Part shown: positions 1-6,122 of the stretch, piece by piece | How the letters are laid out: each line of letters starts with the position of its first letter | Position numbering within the stretch: position 1 is the first letter of the stretch | Origin: Bacillota bacterium | GTDB taxonomy: Bacteria > Bacillota > Dethiobacteria > Dethiobacterales > Dethiobacteraceae | Assembly (NCBI GenBank): GCA_012841735.1 | Contig: DUUE01000020.1 | Location: 1-10,669, forward strand | DNA length: 10,669 nucleotides | Reading direction: 5' to 3' | Notes under the pieces: generated by a model | Seen by the model: the letters and a program-made list of their open reading frames with translations, nothing else | Database searches by the model: none | Told to the model about the DNA's origin: nothing | Program-made: the position numbers and the translations under genes

Positions 1-806
1 CCAAGACCGGCGCCCCTTTGGCGTCCCACCGCGTCAATTTCATCAATAAAAACAATACACGGGGCATTTTTCTTGGCGTTTTCAAACAGGTCGCGCACCC
101 GGGAGGCTCCCACACCGACAAACATCTCCACAAAATCAGAACCGGAAATACTGAAAAAGGGAACGCCTGCTTCACCGGCCACAGCCCGTGCCAGCAGTGT
201 TTTACCTGTTCCCGGAGGGCCCACCAGCAGGACTCCCTTGGGAATACGCGCTCCCAATTCAATAAACTTGCGCGGTTCCCGCAGAAACTCCACAATTTCC
301 ACCAGTTCGGCTTTTTCCTCGTCGGCGCCTGCCACGTCATTAAAAGTGACGCGGCGGCGGGTGTTATCGTGCAAGCGGGCACGTGATTTCCCGAAATTCA
401 TCACACGGCTGCCGCCACCTTGTGTCTGTTGCATAAAAAGGAAAAAAATAACCATTACAATCACAAAGGGGACCATAATTGATAAAAGATTGGTCCACCA
501 GTGCGGTTCATCCGGATCATCACCCGTAATGGTAATTCCCTTCCCTTCCAGGCGGGCAACCAGATCTTCCCTGCTGGTAACGTTGTATGACTCAAACTTT
601 GTGCCGTCCTTCAGTTTCCCTGTGATATCATTGGCTTCAATATGCACAGAGTCAACCCGGTTTTCCTCAACCATGCTGATAAATTCATCATACGTCAGCC
701 TGGTAACCTGTTCCAGCGGTTTATTTAAAAATTGAATAATTGCCACTGCAAGCAGCAGGATAAGCAGGTAAAAGACGGCCTGCCGTAAAAATCGATTCAA
801 AAACAT
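1..806 (-). CDS. ftsH: FtsH, ATP-dependent zinc metalloprotease (N-terminal 268 residues, cut by window edge)
   Basis: Membrane-anchored AAA+ protease that degrades unfolded membrane proteins and short-lived regulators. Only the N-terminal part is present. A first hydrophobic segment at about residues 9-27 is followed by an extracytoplasmic domain (about 28-105) and a second membrane segment (about 106-126). The AAA+ domain then begins: Walker A GPPGTGKT at 196-203 and Walker B IVFIDE at 251-256 are intact. The second region of homology and the HEXXH protease site would lie beyond the left edge. The first ATG is at 806, but the strong GGAGG at 807-811 is only one base upstream of it. It is correctly placed (7 bases) for a TTG at 800, giving a start of MNRFLRQA, so the true start may be 800. 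In Bacillus and Clostridia ftsH usually follows hpt directly; here four cofactor genes intervene. Identity is certain; the start is not. Confidence 0.97.
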   Translation of the reverse strand, partial: MFLNRFLRQAVFYLLILLLAVAIIQFLNKPLEQVTRLTYDEFISMVEENRVDSVHIEANDITGKLKDGTKFESYNVTSREDLVARLEGKGITITGDDPDEPHWWTNLLSIMVPFVIVMVIFFLFMQQTQGGGSRVMNFGKSRARLHDNTRRRVTFNDVAGADEEKAELVEIVEFLREPRKFIELGARIPKGVLLVGPPGTGKTLLARAVAGEAGVPFFSISGSDFVEMFVGVGASRVRDLFENAKKNAPCIVFIDEIDAVGRQRGAGL

Positions 807-811
807 GCCTC
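807..811 (-). promoter_or_regulatory. ftsH ribosome binding site that favours a TTG start at 800
   Basis: GGAGG on the minus strand ends one base before the ATG at 806-804, which is too close for normal initiation. The spacing to the in-frame TTG at 800-798 is 7 bases, which is ideal. The resulting N-terminus (MNRFLRQAVFY) resembles typical Firmicute FtsH starts. Confidence 0.5.
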
Positions 812-844
812 CCCTCTCACTCAAGGCGCAGAGTCCGTTTCCCC

Positions 845-873
845 ATTTTATCATATTATACCCTGTGGGGCAA
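845..873 (-). promoter_or_regulatory. Predicted sigma-A promoter of ftsH
   Basis: On the minus strand TTGCCC (873-868) and TAAAAT (850-845) are separated by 17 bases. A perfect TATAAT also lies at 860-855 but has only a poor -35 match (TGTTTG, 17 bases upstream). Both sit 40-70 bases before the ftsH start. No terminator hairpin is visible between the MOSC gene and ftsH, so read-through from upstream is also possible. Prediction by pattern only. Confidence 0.55.
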
Positions 874-932
874 GGCGCAAACATTACACGCTGATTACGT
901 CCCGCGGCATGCAATGAGCAACTCTGTTCGTC

Positions 933-1370
933 TTAAGCTTTCACTATATCCACCGTATCACCGGGAACAATTGTCCCCCCGGCAAGTACCCGGGCAAAGA
1001 TTCCTTCCCGCGGCATGACACAATCGCCTGCCTGATAATAAATTGCACAACGGCTGTGGCATTCCTTGCCAATTTGGGTTACTTCCAACAGGGCTTCCCG
1101 GCCGACACGCAGCCTGGCACCCACGGGAAGAGCAAGCAGGTCAATGCCTTCTGTCGTCAGGTTTTCAGCAAAATCCCCGGGTGAAACATCAAGCCCTTTC
1201 GCCTGCATTTTGGCAATACTCTCGCTGGCCAGCAAACTGACCTGGCGGTGCCAGTCGCCTGCATGGGCATCGCCTTCTATACCGTAATCTGCTTTAACCA
1301 CGGCTTTTTCAACATTAATTTTGCGCATTCCTTTTTTCGGGCTGACGGAAACTGCCACAATCTTGGCCAC
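933..1370 (-). CDS. Stand-alone MOSC-domain protein (molybdenum cofactor/sulfur-handling family)
   Basis: A 145-residue protein consisting of one MOSC domain. This fold occurs at the C-terminus of eukaryotic Moco sulfurase, in mARC and in bacterial YiiM and YuaD proteins, and is linked to binding Moco or carrying sulfur. Visible family features are the GDAHAGDWHRQVSLL block at 33-47, the SPGDFAENLTTEGI stretch at about 63-76, and GKECHSRC at 101-108. The Cys at 104 lies where MOSC proteins have their conserved cysteine; C108 and C117 are additional. The start is GTG at 1370, preceded by AAGGAGGA with a rather long spacing of about 10 bases. It lies 20 bases after moaA, so the two are surely co-transcribed, which supports a role in Moco formation or delivery. 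The substrate cannot be told from sequence. Single-domain MOSC proteins next to moa/mog genes are a known clostridial arrangement. Confidence 0.88.
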   Translation of the reverse strand: MAKIVAVSVSPKKGMRKINVEKAVVKADYGIEGDAHAGDWHRQVSLLASESIAKMQAKGLDVSPGDFAENLTTEGIDLLALPVGARLRVGREALLEVTQIGKECHSRCAIYYQAGDCVMPREGIFARVLAGGTIVPGDTVDIVKA

Positions 1371-1390
1371 TGTTTCTGCTTCCTCCTTAC

Positions 1391-2374
1391 CTAACCTCCA
1401 ATTTCGGCCATGCCGCGGGGACCGCAGCTGGCACCCCGTGCGGCCGGGCTCACATCATGACTTGGCTTTTGGATTACCGCCGCGGCAAACAGCGGGCGCA
1501 GGTCTTTCCCTGCCAGCAGGGCGGGCAGCAGATCCACTTCTTTGTCGGCAAAAAGACAGGGACGCAGTTTGCCGTCATTTGTCAGGCGCAGGCGGTTACA
1601 CGCCGCACAGAAATGCCTGCTGACAGGTGTAATCAGCCCCAGGATCCCTGTGGCTCCACGGTAACGGTAATTAACGGCCGGGCCGTTCATGTCTTCTTCC
1701 GGAGCCGGGACCAATTCCCCTCCTGCTGCCAGGCGCCGCATAATTTCTCCGGAGGGCAGGTAATATTTTCTCCAGGTTTCATCCTGCCCGCGCATGGGCA
1801 TATATTCAATAAAGCGGACATGAATCTCCTCTGTGCGCGTCAGTTCGGCAAAGGCGGGAATTTCCCGGTCATTGATTCCTTTCATTACCACCATATTAAT
1901 TTTCAGGGGCTGAAGCCCTGCCTGCAGGGCGGCACTGATCCCGTCCAGGGTTGCCTGGAGGTCACCGCCCGCCGTTATCCTGGCAAAATTGTCCGCGTCC
2001 AGTGAGTCCAGCGAAATATTAACCCGTCGCAGTCCTGCTTCTTTCAGAGGCTGTGCCAGTGCGGCAAGATGTGTACCGTTGGTCGTCAGGCTTAAGTCTT
2101 CAATGCCCGGCAGCCCGGCAAGGCCGCGGACAATCTCCACAATATCTTTACGCACAAGCGGTTCTCCGCCTGTCAGGCGGATTTTGCGAATGCCAAGTTC
2201 GGCGGCCGTCCCGGCCACCTGCAGCAGCTGGGAGCGTGTAAGCGGTTTGGCTGCACGGCGGTGTTTACATTGCCCTCCGGGCTGGCAGTAAAAACAGCCC
2301 AGGTTGCAGCGGTCTACCACAGAAATTCTCAAATATTCAATTCTTCTGCCAAATGGATCTGTTAACGCCCCCAT
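1391..2374 (-). CDS. moaA: GTP 3',8-cyclase MoaA (radical SAM, first step of Moco synthesis)
   Basis: MoaA converts GTP to 3',8-cyclo-7,8-dihydro-GTP, which MoaC then turns into cyclic pyranopterin monophosphate. The protein has 327 residues, normal for the family. The N-terminal radical-SAM cluster motif CNLGCFYC supplies C23, C27 and C30, and the SAM-binding GGEP is at 69-72. The C-terminal second 4Fe-4S cluster is ligated by C256, C259 and C273, in CAACNRLRLTNDGKLRPC. The chain ends in Gly-Gly (326-327), the conserved tail needed for activity in characterised MoaA. The ATG at 2374 has a good GGAGG with 7-base spacing. It is followed after 20 bases by the MOSC gene. It lies 108 bases after mobB and has a probable promoter in that gap. 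No moaC is present in the window. Identification is firm. Confidence 0.97.
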   Translation of the reverse strand: MGALTDPFGRRIEYLRISVVDRCNLGCFYCQPGGQCKHRRAAKPLTRSQLLQVAGTAAELGIRKIRLTGGEPLVRKDIVEIVRGLAGLPGIEDLSLTTNGTHLAALAQPLKEAGLRRVNISLDSLDADNFARITAGGDLQATLDGISAALQAGLQPLKINMVVMKGINDREIPAFAELTRTEEIHVRFIEYMPMRGQDETWRKYYLPSGEIMRRLAAGGELVPAPEEDMNGPAVNYRYRGATGILGLITPVSRHFCAACNRLRLTNDGKLRPCLFADKEVDLLPALLAGKDLRPLFAAAVIQKPSHDVSPAARGASCGPRGMAEIGG

Positions 2375-2417
2375 AGACTTGCCTCCGGCCCCCGTTAATT
2401 TTTTTCACACTAAAAAC

Positions 2418-2446
2418 ATCTTACCACACATTGCAGCCGTGGACAA
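2418..2446 (-). promoter_or_regulatory. Predicted sigma-A promoter of moaA-MOSC
   Basis: In the 108-base mobB-moaA gap, TTGTCC (2446-2441) and TAAGAT (2423-2418) are separated by exactly 17 bases on the minus strand. Just upstream is a small inverted repeat, TCACC/GGTGA (2447-2451 and 2462-2466, loop 10), which touches the -35 element. It has no T-run, so it is not a terminator; it could be an operator or chance. The leader left after the promoter is too short for the known Moco riboswitch. Confidence 0.5.
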
Positions 2447-2482
2447 TCACCTGCTGCCGGCGGTGAAACAGCAAAACACGCC

Positions 2483-3007
2483 TCACGGATGCGGATCTTT
2501 CCCGGACGAACCCTGCCGGCCGAAAAGCTTTTGCAGGAGAAATTCGGCCAGCCCCTGATAATCATCAGGAGCAAAAACGGGCACACTCAGGTGCGGGTCG
2601 GTCTCGCTTACCACCGCCAGCAGCCGCTCATCCCCGCCGCAAAGCAATTCCCCGTGTACCGCCGGCCGGTATATTTCCACTTTCGGCAGGGTATTTTTTT
2701 TATAACCTTCCACCAGGATGAGATCAACACCGCTAATTCTGGCCAGTGCCTCGTCCAGGGACAGCTCGCCGTCCAGTCGTTCAAATACGGCTACTGTACC
2801 TGGGGCGGAAAGCAGCACCATATCCGCACCTGCACGGGCATGCCTGTCCGTGTCCTTGCCCGGCACATCAGGTGTCATGATATGCCCGGCATGCTTAATA
2901 GTCGCCACCCTGTATCCGCGTGTTTTCAGGTACGGCAGCAGATTGCAGATTAATGTAGTTTTGCCGGCGCCGGAACGGCCTACAATGGCGATTGCCGGTA
3001 TATCCAA
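2483..3007 (-). CDS. mobB: MobB, molybdopterin-guanine dinucleotide biosynthesis adaptor GTPase
   Basis: A 174-residue P-loop protein of the MobB family, which binds GTP and assists MobA in attaching GMP to molybdopterin. Walker A GRSGAGKTT is at residues 10-18. Family blocks follow: TIKHAGH at about 36-42, VPGKDTDRHARAGA at 48-61, and LILVEGYK at 96-103, which covers the Walker B region. The start is TTG at 3007. An in-frame TGA lies two codons upstream and the P-loop begins at residue 10, so this is the only workable start, and AGGGG sits 9 bases before it. The first 28 bases overlap the end of mobA, which suggests translational coupling. The C-terminal tail after about residue 160 is charged and not recognisable. 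The pairing mobA-mobB is the classic arrangement, so identity is secure. Confidence 0.94.
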   Translation of the reverse strand: MDIPAIAIVGRSGAGKTTLICNLLPYLKTRGYRVATIKHAGHIMTPDVPGKDTDRHARAGADMVLLSAPGTVAVFERLDGELSLDEALARISGVDLILVEGYKKNTLPKVEIYRPAVHGELLCGGDERLLAVVSETDPHLSVPVFAPDDYQGLAEFLLQKLFGRQGSSGKDPHP

Positions 3008-3633
3008 GATTCACCACCCCTTTGTACCGTCAGACGTGCGTACAAGGCTTTTGCGGTTGCATAATCTTCCGGTGTGTTAACATTGAAAAAAGCAATACCT
3101 TCCGGGTCTGCCGCACGCATGTCCCTGCTCTCCACCTCACGGACATGCACCTGCGGAAAAAACTGGGCCACCCGCAGCCTTCGCGCCGCCAGCTGCCGGA
3201 CAATTGCCGGCAGGCACCGTTTATGATAGACGGCGCACAAAGGCTGGTAATGGGGCCCTTCCCGGGGAACAACGAGATCATATCCGTCCGCCAGGCTGCA
3301 CAATAGGCGGATTACCTCCGGCGTGATAAATGGCATATCCCCGGCTGCCACAAAAACATAAGCATGAGCGGCCGCCAGCAGCCCGGCATGAATCCCGGCC
3401 AAAGCATTTTTCCTGCCGTCGGCCACGAGATCATGTGTCACCTTCACCGGGAAACGGGAAAAAGAGTTGGGCTCATCGGTAACCACAATACATTCGGCAA
3501 ACATTTTTACGGCCAAATCAATAAAATGTTCCACCACCGGCCTGCCGCCCAGTGGCAGAAAAAGCTTGTTTTGTCCCATGCGGGAGCTTTTGCCCCCGGC
3601 CAGGATAACCGCCGACATCCGTCCCGGTTCCAC
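2980..3633 (-). CDS. mobA: MobA, molybdenum cofactor guanylyltransferase
   Basis: MobA transfers GMP from GTP to molybdopterin to make the dinucleotide form of the cofactor used by DMSO-reductase-family enzymes such as formate dehydrogenases and nitrate reductases. Counted from GTG at 3633 the protein has 217 residues. The nucleotide-binding signature LAGGKSSRMGQNK is at residues 11-23. AAGDMPFITPE matches the conserved metal-binding DxPF segment, and FFNVNTPEDY near the C-terminus is a typical MobA ending. The start was chosen from a strong GGAGGTG (3647-3641) placed 9 bases before GTG 3633; ATG at 3618 is an alternative. A longer reading frame to 3720 would run back into hpt and add no homology. 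It lies 31 bases after hpt and overlaps mobB by 28 bases. A related cytidylyltransferase (MocA) is possible in principle, but the mobB partner favours MobA. Confidence 0.93.
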   Translation of the reverse strand: MEPGRMSAVILAGGKSSRMGQNKLFLPLGGRPVVEHFIDLAVKMFAECIVVTDEPNSFSRFPVKVTHDLVADGRKNALAGIHAGLLAAAHAYVFVAAGDMPFITPEVIRLLCSLADGYDLVVPREGPHYQPLCAVYHKRCLPAIVRQLAARRLRVAQFFPQVHVREVESRDMRAADPEGIAFFNVNTPEDYATAKALYARLTVQRGGESWIYRQSPL

Positions 3634-3640
3634 AGCACTG

Positions 3641-3647
3641 CACCTCC
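3641..3647 (-). promoter_or_regulatory. mobA ribosome binding site that sets the GTG start
   Basis: GGAGGTG on the minus strand, in the short hpt-mobA gap, lies 9 bases (from GGAGG) before GTG at 3633-3631. The downstream ATG at 3618 has no comparable site at a usable distance, so the GTG is preferred. Confidence 0.65.
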
Positions 3648-3664
3648 GCCGCGCTGCTGCCGCC

Positions 3665-4192
3665 CTATTCGCCCAGTACACAGATGTCCGGCAGAGACCT
3701 GTATTGTTCTCCGAAATCAAGTCCGTAACCCACTACAAACTCATCGGGAATCTGAAAACCGCAGTAATCGGGAGCAATGTCAACCTGCCGGCGTTCGGGC
3801 TTGTCCAGCAGGGTGACAATACGCAGTGACGCCGGTTTGCGGGCCAGCAGGTTTTCCTTCAGGTATTTCAGCGTCAGACCGCTGTCAATAATATCTTCCA
3901 CAATAAGGCAGTGTTTATTGTCAATGCTGCACTCCAGATCTTTCAGGATGCGGACTATCCCTGAAGATTCGGTAGCCGCCCCGTAAGAAGATACGGCCAT
4001 AAAGTCAATTTCCACCGGGACGGTAATGGCACGCATTAAATCAGCCAGAAAAACTACCGCTCCTTTTAAAACGCAAATTAAGAGCAGTTTTTTCCCCGCG
4101 TAGTCCCGGCTGATCTGTCCGCCGAGGTCGGCCACTTTTTCCCGGATCGCTTCCCTGTCAAGCAAAACTTTTTTAACCGTCTTGTGCGACAT
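3665..4192 (-). CDS. hpt: Hypoxanthine phosphoribosyltransferase
   Basis: A purine-salvage enzyme that joins hypoxanthine (often also guanine) to PRPP, giving IMP or GMP. From ATG 4192 it has 175 residues, the usual bacterial size. The PRPP-binding motif VEDIIDSGLTLK is at about 98-109, the flexible-loop segment DFMAVSSYG at about 63-71, and LKGAVVFLADL near 42-52. The base-binding tail contains DEFVVGYGLDFGEQYR. An upstream ATG (4204) and a reading frame to 4285 exist, but these lie inside tilS and add nothing conserved. AAGGA lies 11 bases before ATG 4192, a weak fit. The start overlaps the tilS end by 20 bases, so coupled translation is likely. tilS-hpt is a conserved pair in Firmicutes, and in Bacillus the two proteins also act together on ftsH expression. 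Confidence 0.96.
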   Translation of the reverse strand: MSHKTVKKVLLDREAIREKVADLGGQISRDYAGKKLLLICVLKGAVVFLADLMRAITVPVEIDFMAVSSYGAATESSGIVRILKDLECSIDNKHCLIVEDIIDSGLTLKYLKENLLARKPASLRIVTLLDKPERRQVDIAPDYCGFQIPDEFVVGYGLDFGEQYRSLPDICVLGE

Positions 4193-5609
4193 GATTGACA
4201 CCATCCTTTTCTGCTTTTTCCCGGCACCTGAGAGACAGGTGCAGAATACGCTGTGTTTCCGCGGTAATCCGGCCACATTCCGCAATATCTATGCCGGGTA
4301 CCCAGATAATCTCATCCCTGCTTAGCACCAGGGGAATTGTCTCCCGCTTGCTGCGCGGTATTTTGGCATCCACCAGGATGTCTTTCAGTTTACGGCTGCC
4401 GGGGCGGCCAAACAGCCTGACCCGGTCCCCCGCCCGGCGCGGGCGCACCTGCAGGGGGAAAACAAGCTTGTCTGCAGCCAGATATGCATCCCGGGCGGTG
4501 GCGGGAGGAAAAGGTCCCGCGTGCGGCAAAACAAATCCAGCCTGCAGCCACTCCCCGCACCACGGCAGGTAAGCCTTGCCCGGCACCGGCAGGATAACAG
4601 GCTGCGCGGCAGGCTGCTTTGCAGGGGGGCAGTCCCGCAGGACCAGTCTGTCATATTGCCGGCAGACATGTATATCGCCGCTCACCGTGCACCAGGCGGA
4701 CGGTGAATTGCTGTGCAGCACGGCGCCCGCCTGCCGGATATGGGCGGCGGTAACACGTTCCGCTCCCGCTTCCCATAAAGCACGTCGCAGCACCCGTGCC
4801 TGCAGGGGTTCCGGCTGCGCTGTCAAAAGGGGCAACTGCAGTATAATTCCTTCCCTGCGGTTGCCTGAGGCAAGCCGGCGGTAGACCTTGTCCGTCAGCT
4901 GCTGCAATAATTCATTCTCCCCCGCCAGGATGTCCGCGGTGCGCGCCAGGGTCCGCCTGACATGATGACCGAATTCCGCTTCCAAAAAAGGCAGCAGTTT
5001 TAACCTGATACGGTTGCGCAGATAAACTGATTTAAGGTTTGTGGGATCCGTAAGCGGGGACAGATGATGCCTGTGGCAATAAGCTTCAATCTCTTTCCTG
5101 GTAACCTGATAGAGGGGACGGATAATATCCACGCCGGCAACCGTCCGGCGCAGCGGAATACCTTTCAAGCCGTCTGTCCCGCTGCCGGCAAGCAGGCGCA
5201 AAAGCATCGTTTCCACCCGGTCATCCAGATGGTGTGCAGTGGCAAGGGCGGCGGCACCCGTACGCCGTGCTGCCGCCAGCAATGCCCTGTAACGGCCCAG
5301 GCGGGCTACAGCCTGAGTAGAACCGTGCAGTTTTCGCCGCATGGCAGGCACATTAATGCGGCAGACTGTCAGGGGCAGCCCCAGGCGCAATGCCCACTTT
5401 TTCAGCACAATTTCTTCCGCCTTTGCCTCCGGGCGCAGGCCGTGGTTTACATGCACCAGATGGAGAGTAATATCCAGTTCGGCGGACAAACGGTGGAGAA
5501 CGTGCAGCAGGCACAGTGAATCAGGCCCGCCGGAGACGGCAACGGCAATTTTCTGCCCCGGGGAAACCAGTTTTTTCTCTGTCAGTGTTTTTTTCACCTG
5601 CTTCAGCAT
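4173..5609 (-). CDS. tilS: tRNA(Ile)-lysidine synthetase TilS
   Basis: TilS attaches lysine to C34 of the CAU-anticodon tRNA-Ile, letting it read AUA codons; the enzyme is essential in nearly all bacteria. From ATG 5609 it has 478 residues, the long form of the family. The PP-loop ATPase motif SGGPDS is at 26-31. HVNHGLRPEA (about 55-64), ATAHHLDDRVETMLLRLL and GSGTDGLKGI follow, and the DPTN...YLRNRIR segment closes the catalytic domain. A central substrate-binding region is followed by the C-terminal TilS domain (RPRRAGDRVRLFG, KLKDILVDAKIPR, WVPGIDIAE). A GTG three codons upstream (5618) is an alternative start. The ATG is preferred because GGGGTG lies 6 bases before it. No convincing promoter was found: TATGAT occurs at about 5645-5650 on this strand without a -35 partner. 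It leads the tilS-hpt-mobA-mobB run. Confidence 0.96.
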   Translation of the reverse strand: MLKQVKKTLTEKKLVSPGQKIAVAVSGGPDSLCLLHVLHRLSAELDITLHLVHVNHGLRPEAKAEEIVLKKWALRLGLPLTVCRINVPAMRRKLHGSTQAVARLGRYRALLAAARRTGAAALATAHHLDDRVETMLLRLLAGSGTDGLKGIPLRRTVAGVDIIRPLYQVTRKEIEAYCHRHHLSPLTDPTNLKSVYLRNRIRLKLLPFLEAEFGHHVRRTLARTADILAGENELLQQLTDKVYRRLASGNRREGIILQLPLLTAQPEPLQARVLRRALWEAGAERVTAAHIRQAGAVLHSNSPSAWCTVSGDIHVCRQYDRLVLRDCPPAKQPAAQPVILPVPGKAYLPWCGEWLQAGFVLPHAGPFPPATARDAYLAADKLVFPLQVRPRRAGDRVRLFGRPGSRKLKDILVDAKIPRSKRETIPLVLSRDEIIWVPGIDIAECGRITAETQRILHLSLRCREKAEKDGVNHVAQDG

Positions 5610-5859
5610 TGGCCTCACCCCGGCTGTAAGATACTACTGTTGTATCATATTTTGCTCCGGCATGTCCATCTTCCTCCAAGCTGCGGAAAATTGTGCTTGG
5701 AAAATAAGCTCTTTTCTTTCAGAACAGGAAACGATAATACTATTCCTGTAGCAGTTTCTAAAGTCAGCAGAGACAATCCTGGCAATTGCTGTATGATCTA
5801 TCAATTTACTTAACACCGGGAGCAATTGGAGATTTTTAATTTCGCAAAGGGGCGGGACA

Positions 5860-5979
5860 ATGATGAATCATAAGGAAAGAATGTTGGCTGGTCTTTCATA
5901 TAAAGCATGGCTGGATGGTTTGCCTGAGGAACGAATGGAGTGTCACAAGAAACTTGTTAAGGATTACAGGAACTATTGA
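5860..5979 (+). pseudogene. Remnant of a maltose/sugar O-acetyltransferase (Mac domain only)
   Basis: A 39-codon frame starting MMNHKERMLAGLSYKAW and ending KDYRNY before TGA. It matches the N-terminal Mac segment of maltose O-acetyltransferases and galactoside acetyltransferases, which typically starts like MTEKERMLAGxxYxAxDxxL and continues with a helix of Arg/Lys/Glu residues. Intact enzymes have about 185-200 residues and carry a hexapeptide-repeat beta-helix that binds acetyl-CoA. Here the frame stops just where the linker to that domain should begin, and no hexapeptide repeats follow in any frame before the spoIIE terminator. GGGG lies upstream (5849-5852) but no clear promoter. It is the only coding-like segment on the plus strand and is flanked by AT-rich DNA. 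It is probably a decayed, transferred gene; a functional 39-residue peptide is less likely. Confidence 0.72.
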
Positions 5980-6087
5980 GAATAATAATCAGCAGATGAA
6001 ACATCTCCCTTATGACACCCGGGACAATTAAGTGACCTTTATCTACCATTGATAATGGTTTAGAATCAGCCTGTCCAAGGCTGTTAT

Positions 6088-6118
6088 AAAAAAAAGAACC
6101 CCGCAGGGTTCAGTTTTT
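6088..6118 (-). terminator. Rho-independent terminator of spoIIE
   Basis: A perfect six-pair stem, GAACCC/GGGTTC (6096-6101 and 6106-6111), with a four-base loop. Reading leftward from spoIIE it is followed by eight T residues (minus-strand complement of A 6088-6095). It starts about a dozen bases after the spoIIE stop codon. Five T residues on the other side (6114-6118) mean it may also stop plus-strand transcription from the remnant region. Confidence 0.9.
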
Positions 6119-6122
6119 ACTG

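Larger units (their letters stand above)
5619..6122. other. AT-rich gene-free stretch between tilS and spoIIE
   Basis: About 500 bases clearly richer in A/T than the surrounding genes. It holds the acetyltransferase remnant (5860-5979, plus strand) and the spoIIE terminator (6088-6118). Several small inverted repeats are also visible: CCAAGC/GCTTGG (5676-5681, 5695-5700), ACAGGAA/TTCCTGT (5724-5730, 5743-5749), ACCATT-GAT-AATGGT (6045-6059) and CAGCCT/AGGCTG (6067-6083). None has a T-run of its own. Bacillus subtilis has yabS and yabT at this position; neither is recognisable here. The base composition and the broken gene suggest an old insertion that has decayed. Confidence 0.6.

Noticed and set aside
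2375..2482. Possible Moco riboswitch ahead of moaA
   Set aside because: The gap is 108 bases and a likely promoter lies inside it, leaving a leader of only about 40 bases, which is too short for the known multi-stem Moco RNA; its characteristic helices are not seen.
4193..4285. N-terminal extension of hpt to 4285
   Set aside because: The extra residues lie in tilS coding sequence and have no similarity to the phosphoribosyltransferase family; the MSHKTVKK start fits the family length.
5634..5825. A 63-codon minus-strand frame upstream of tilS
   Set aside because: No recognisable family, no ribosome binding site before its start codon, and it lies in the AT-rich decayed stretch. It is most likely a chance frame.
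5853..6028. Nine-base direct repeat CGGGACAAT (5853-5861, 6020-6028) flanking the acetyltransferase remnant, considered as a target-site duplication
   Set aside because: A nine-base repeat within 500 bases is expected by chance about as often as not, and no terminal inverted repeats or transposase fragments accompany it.
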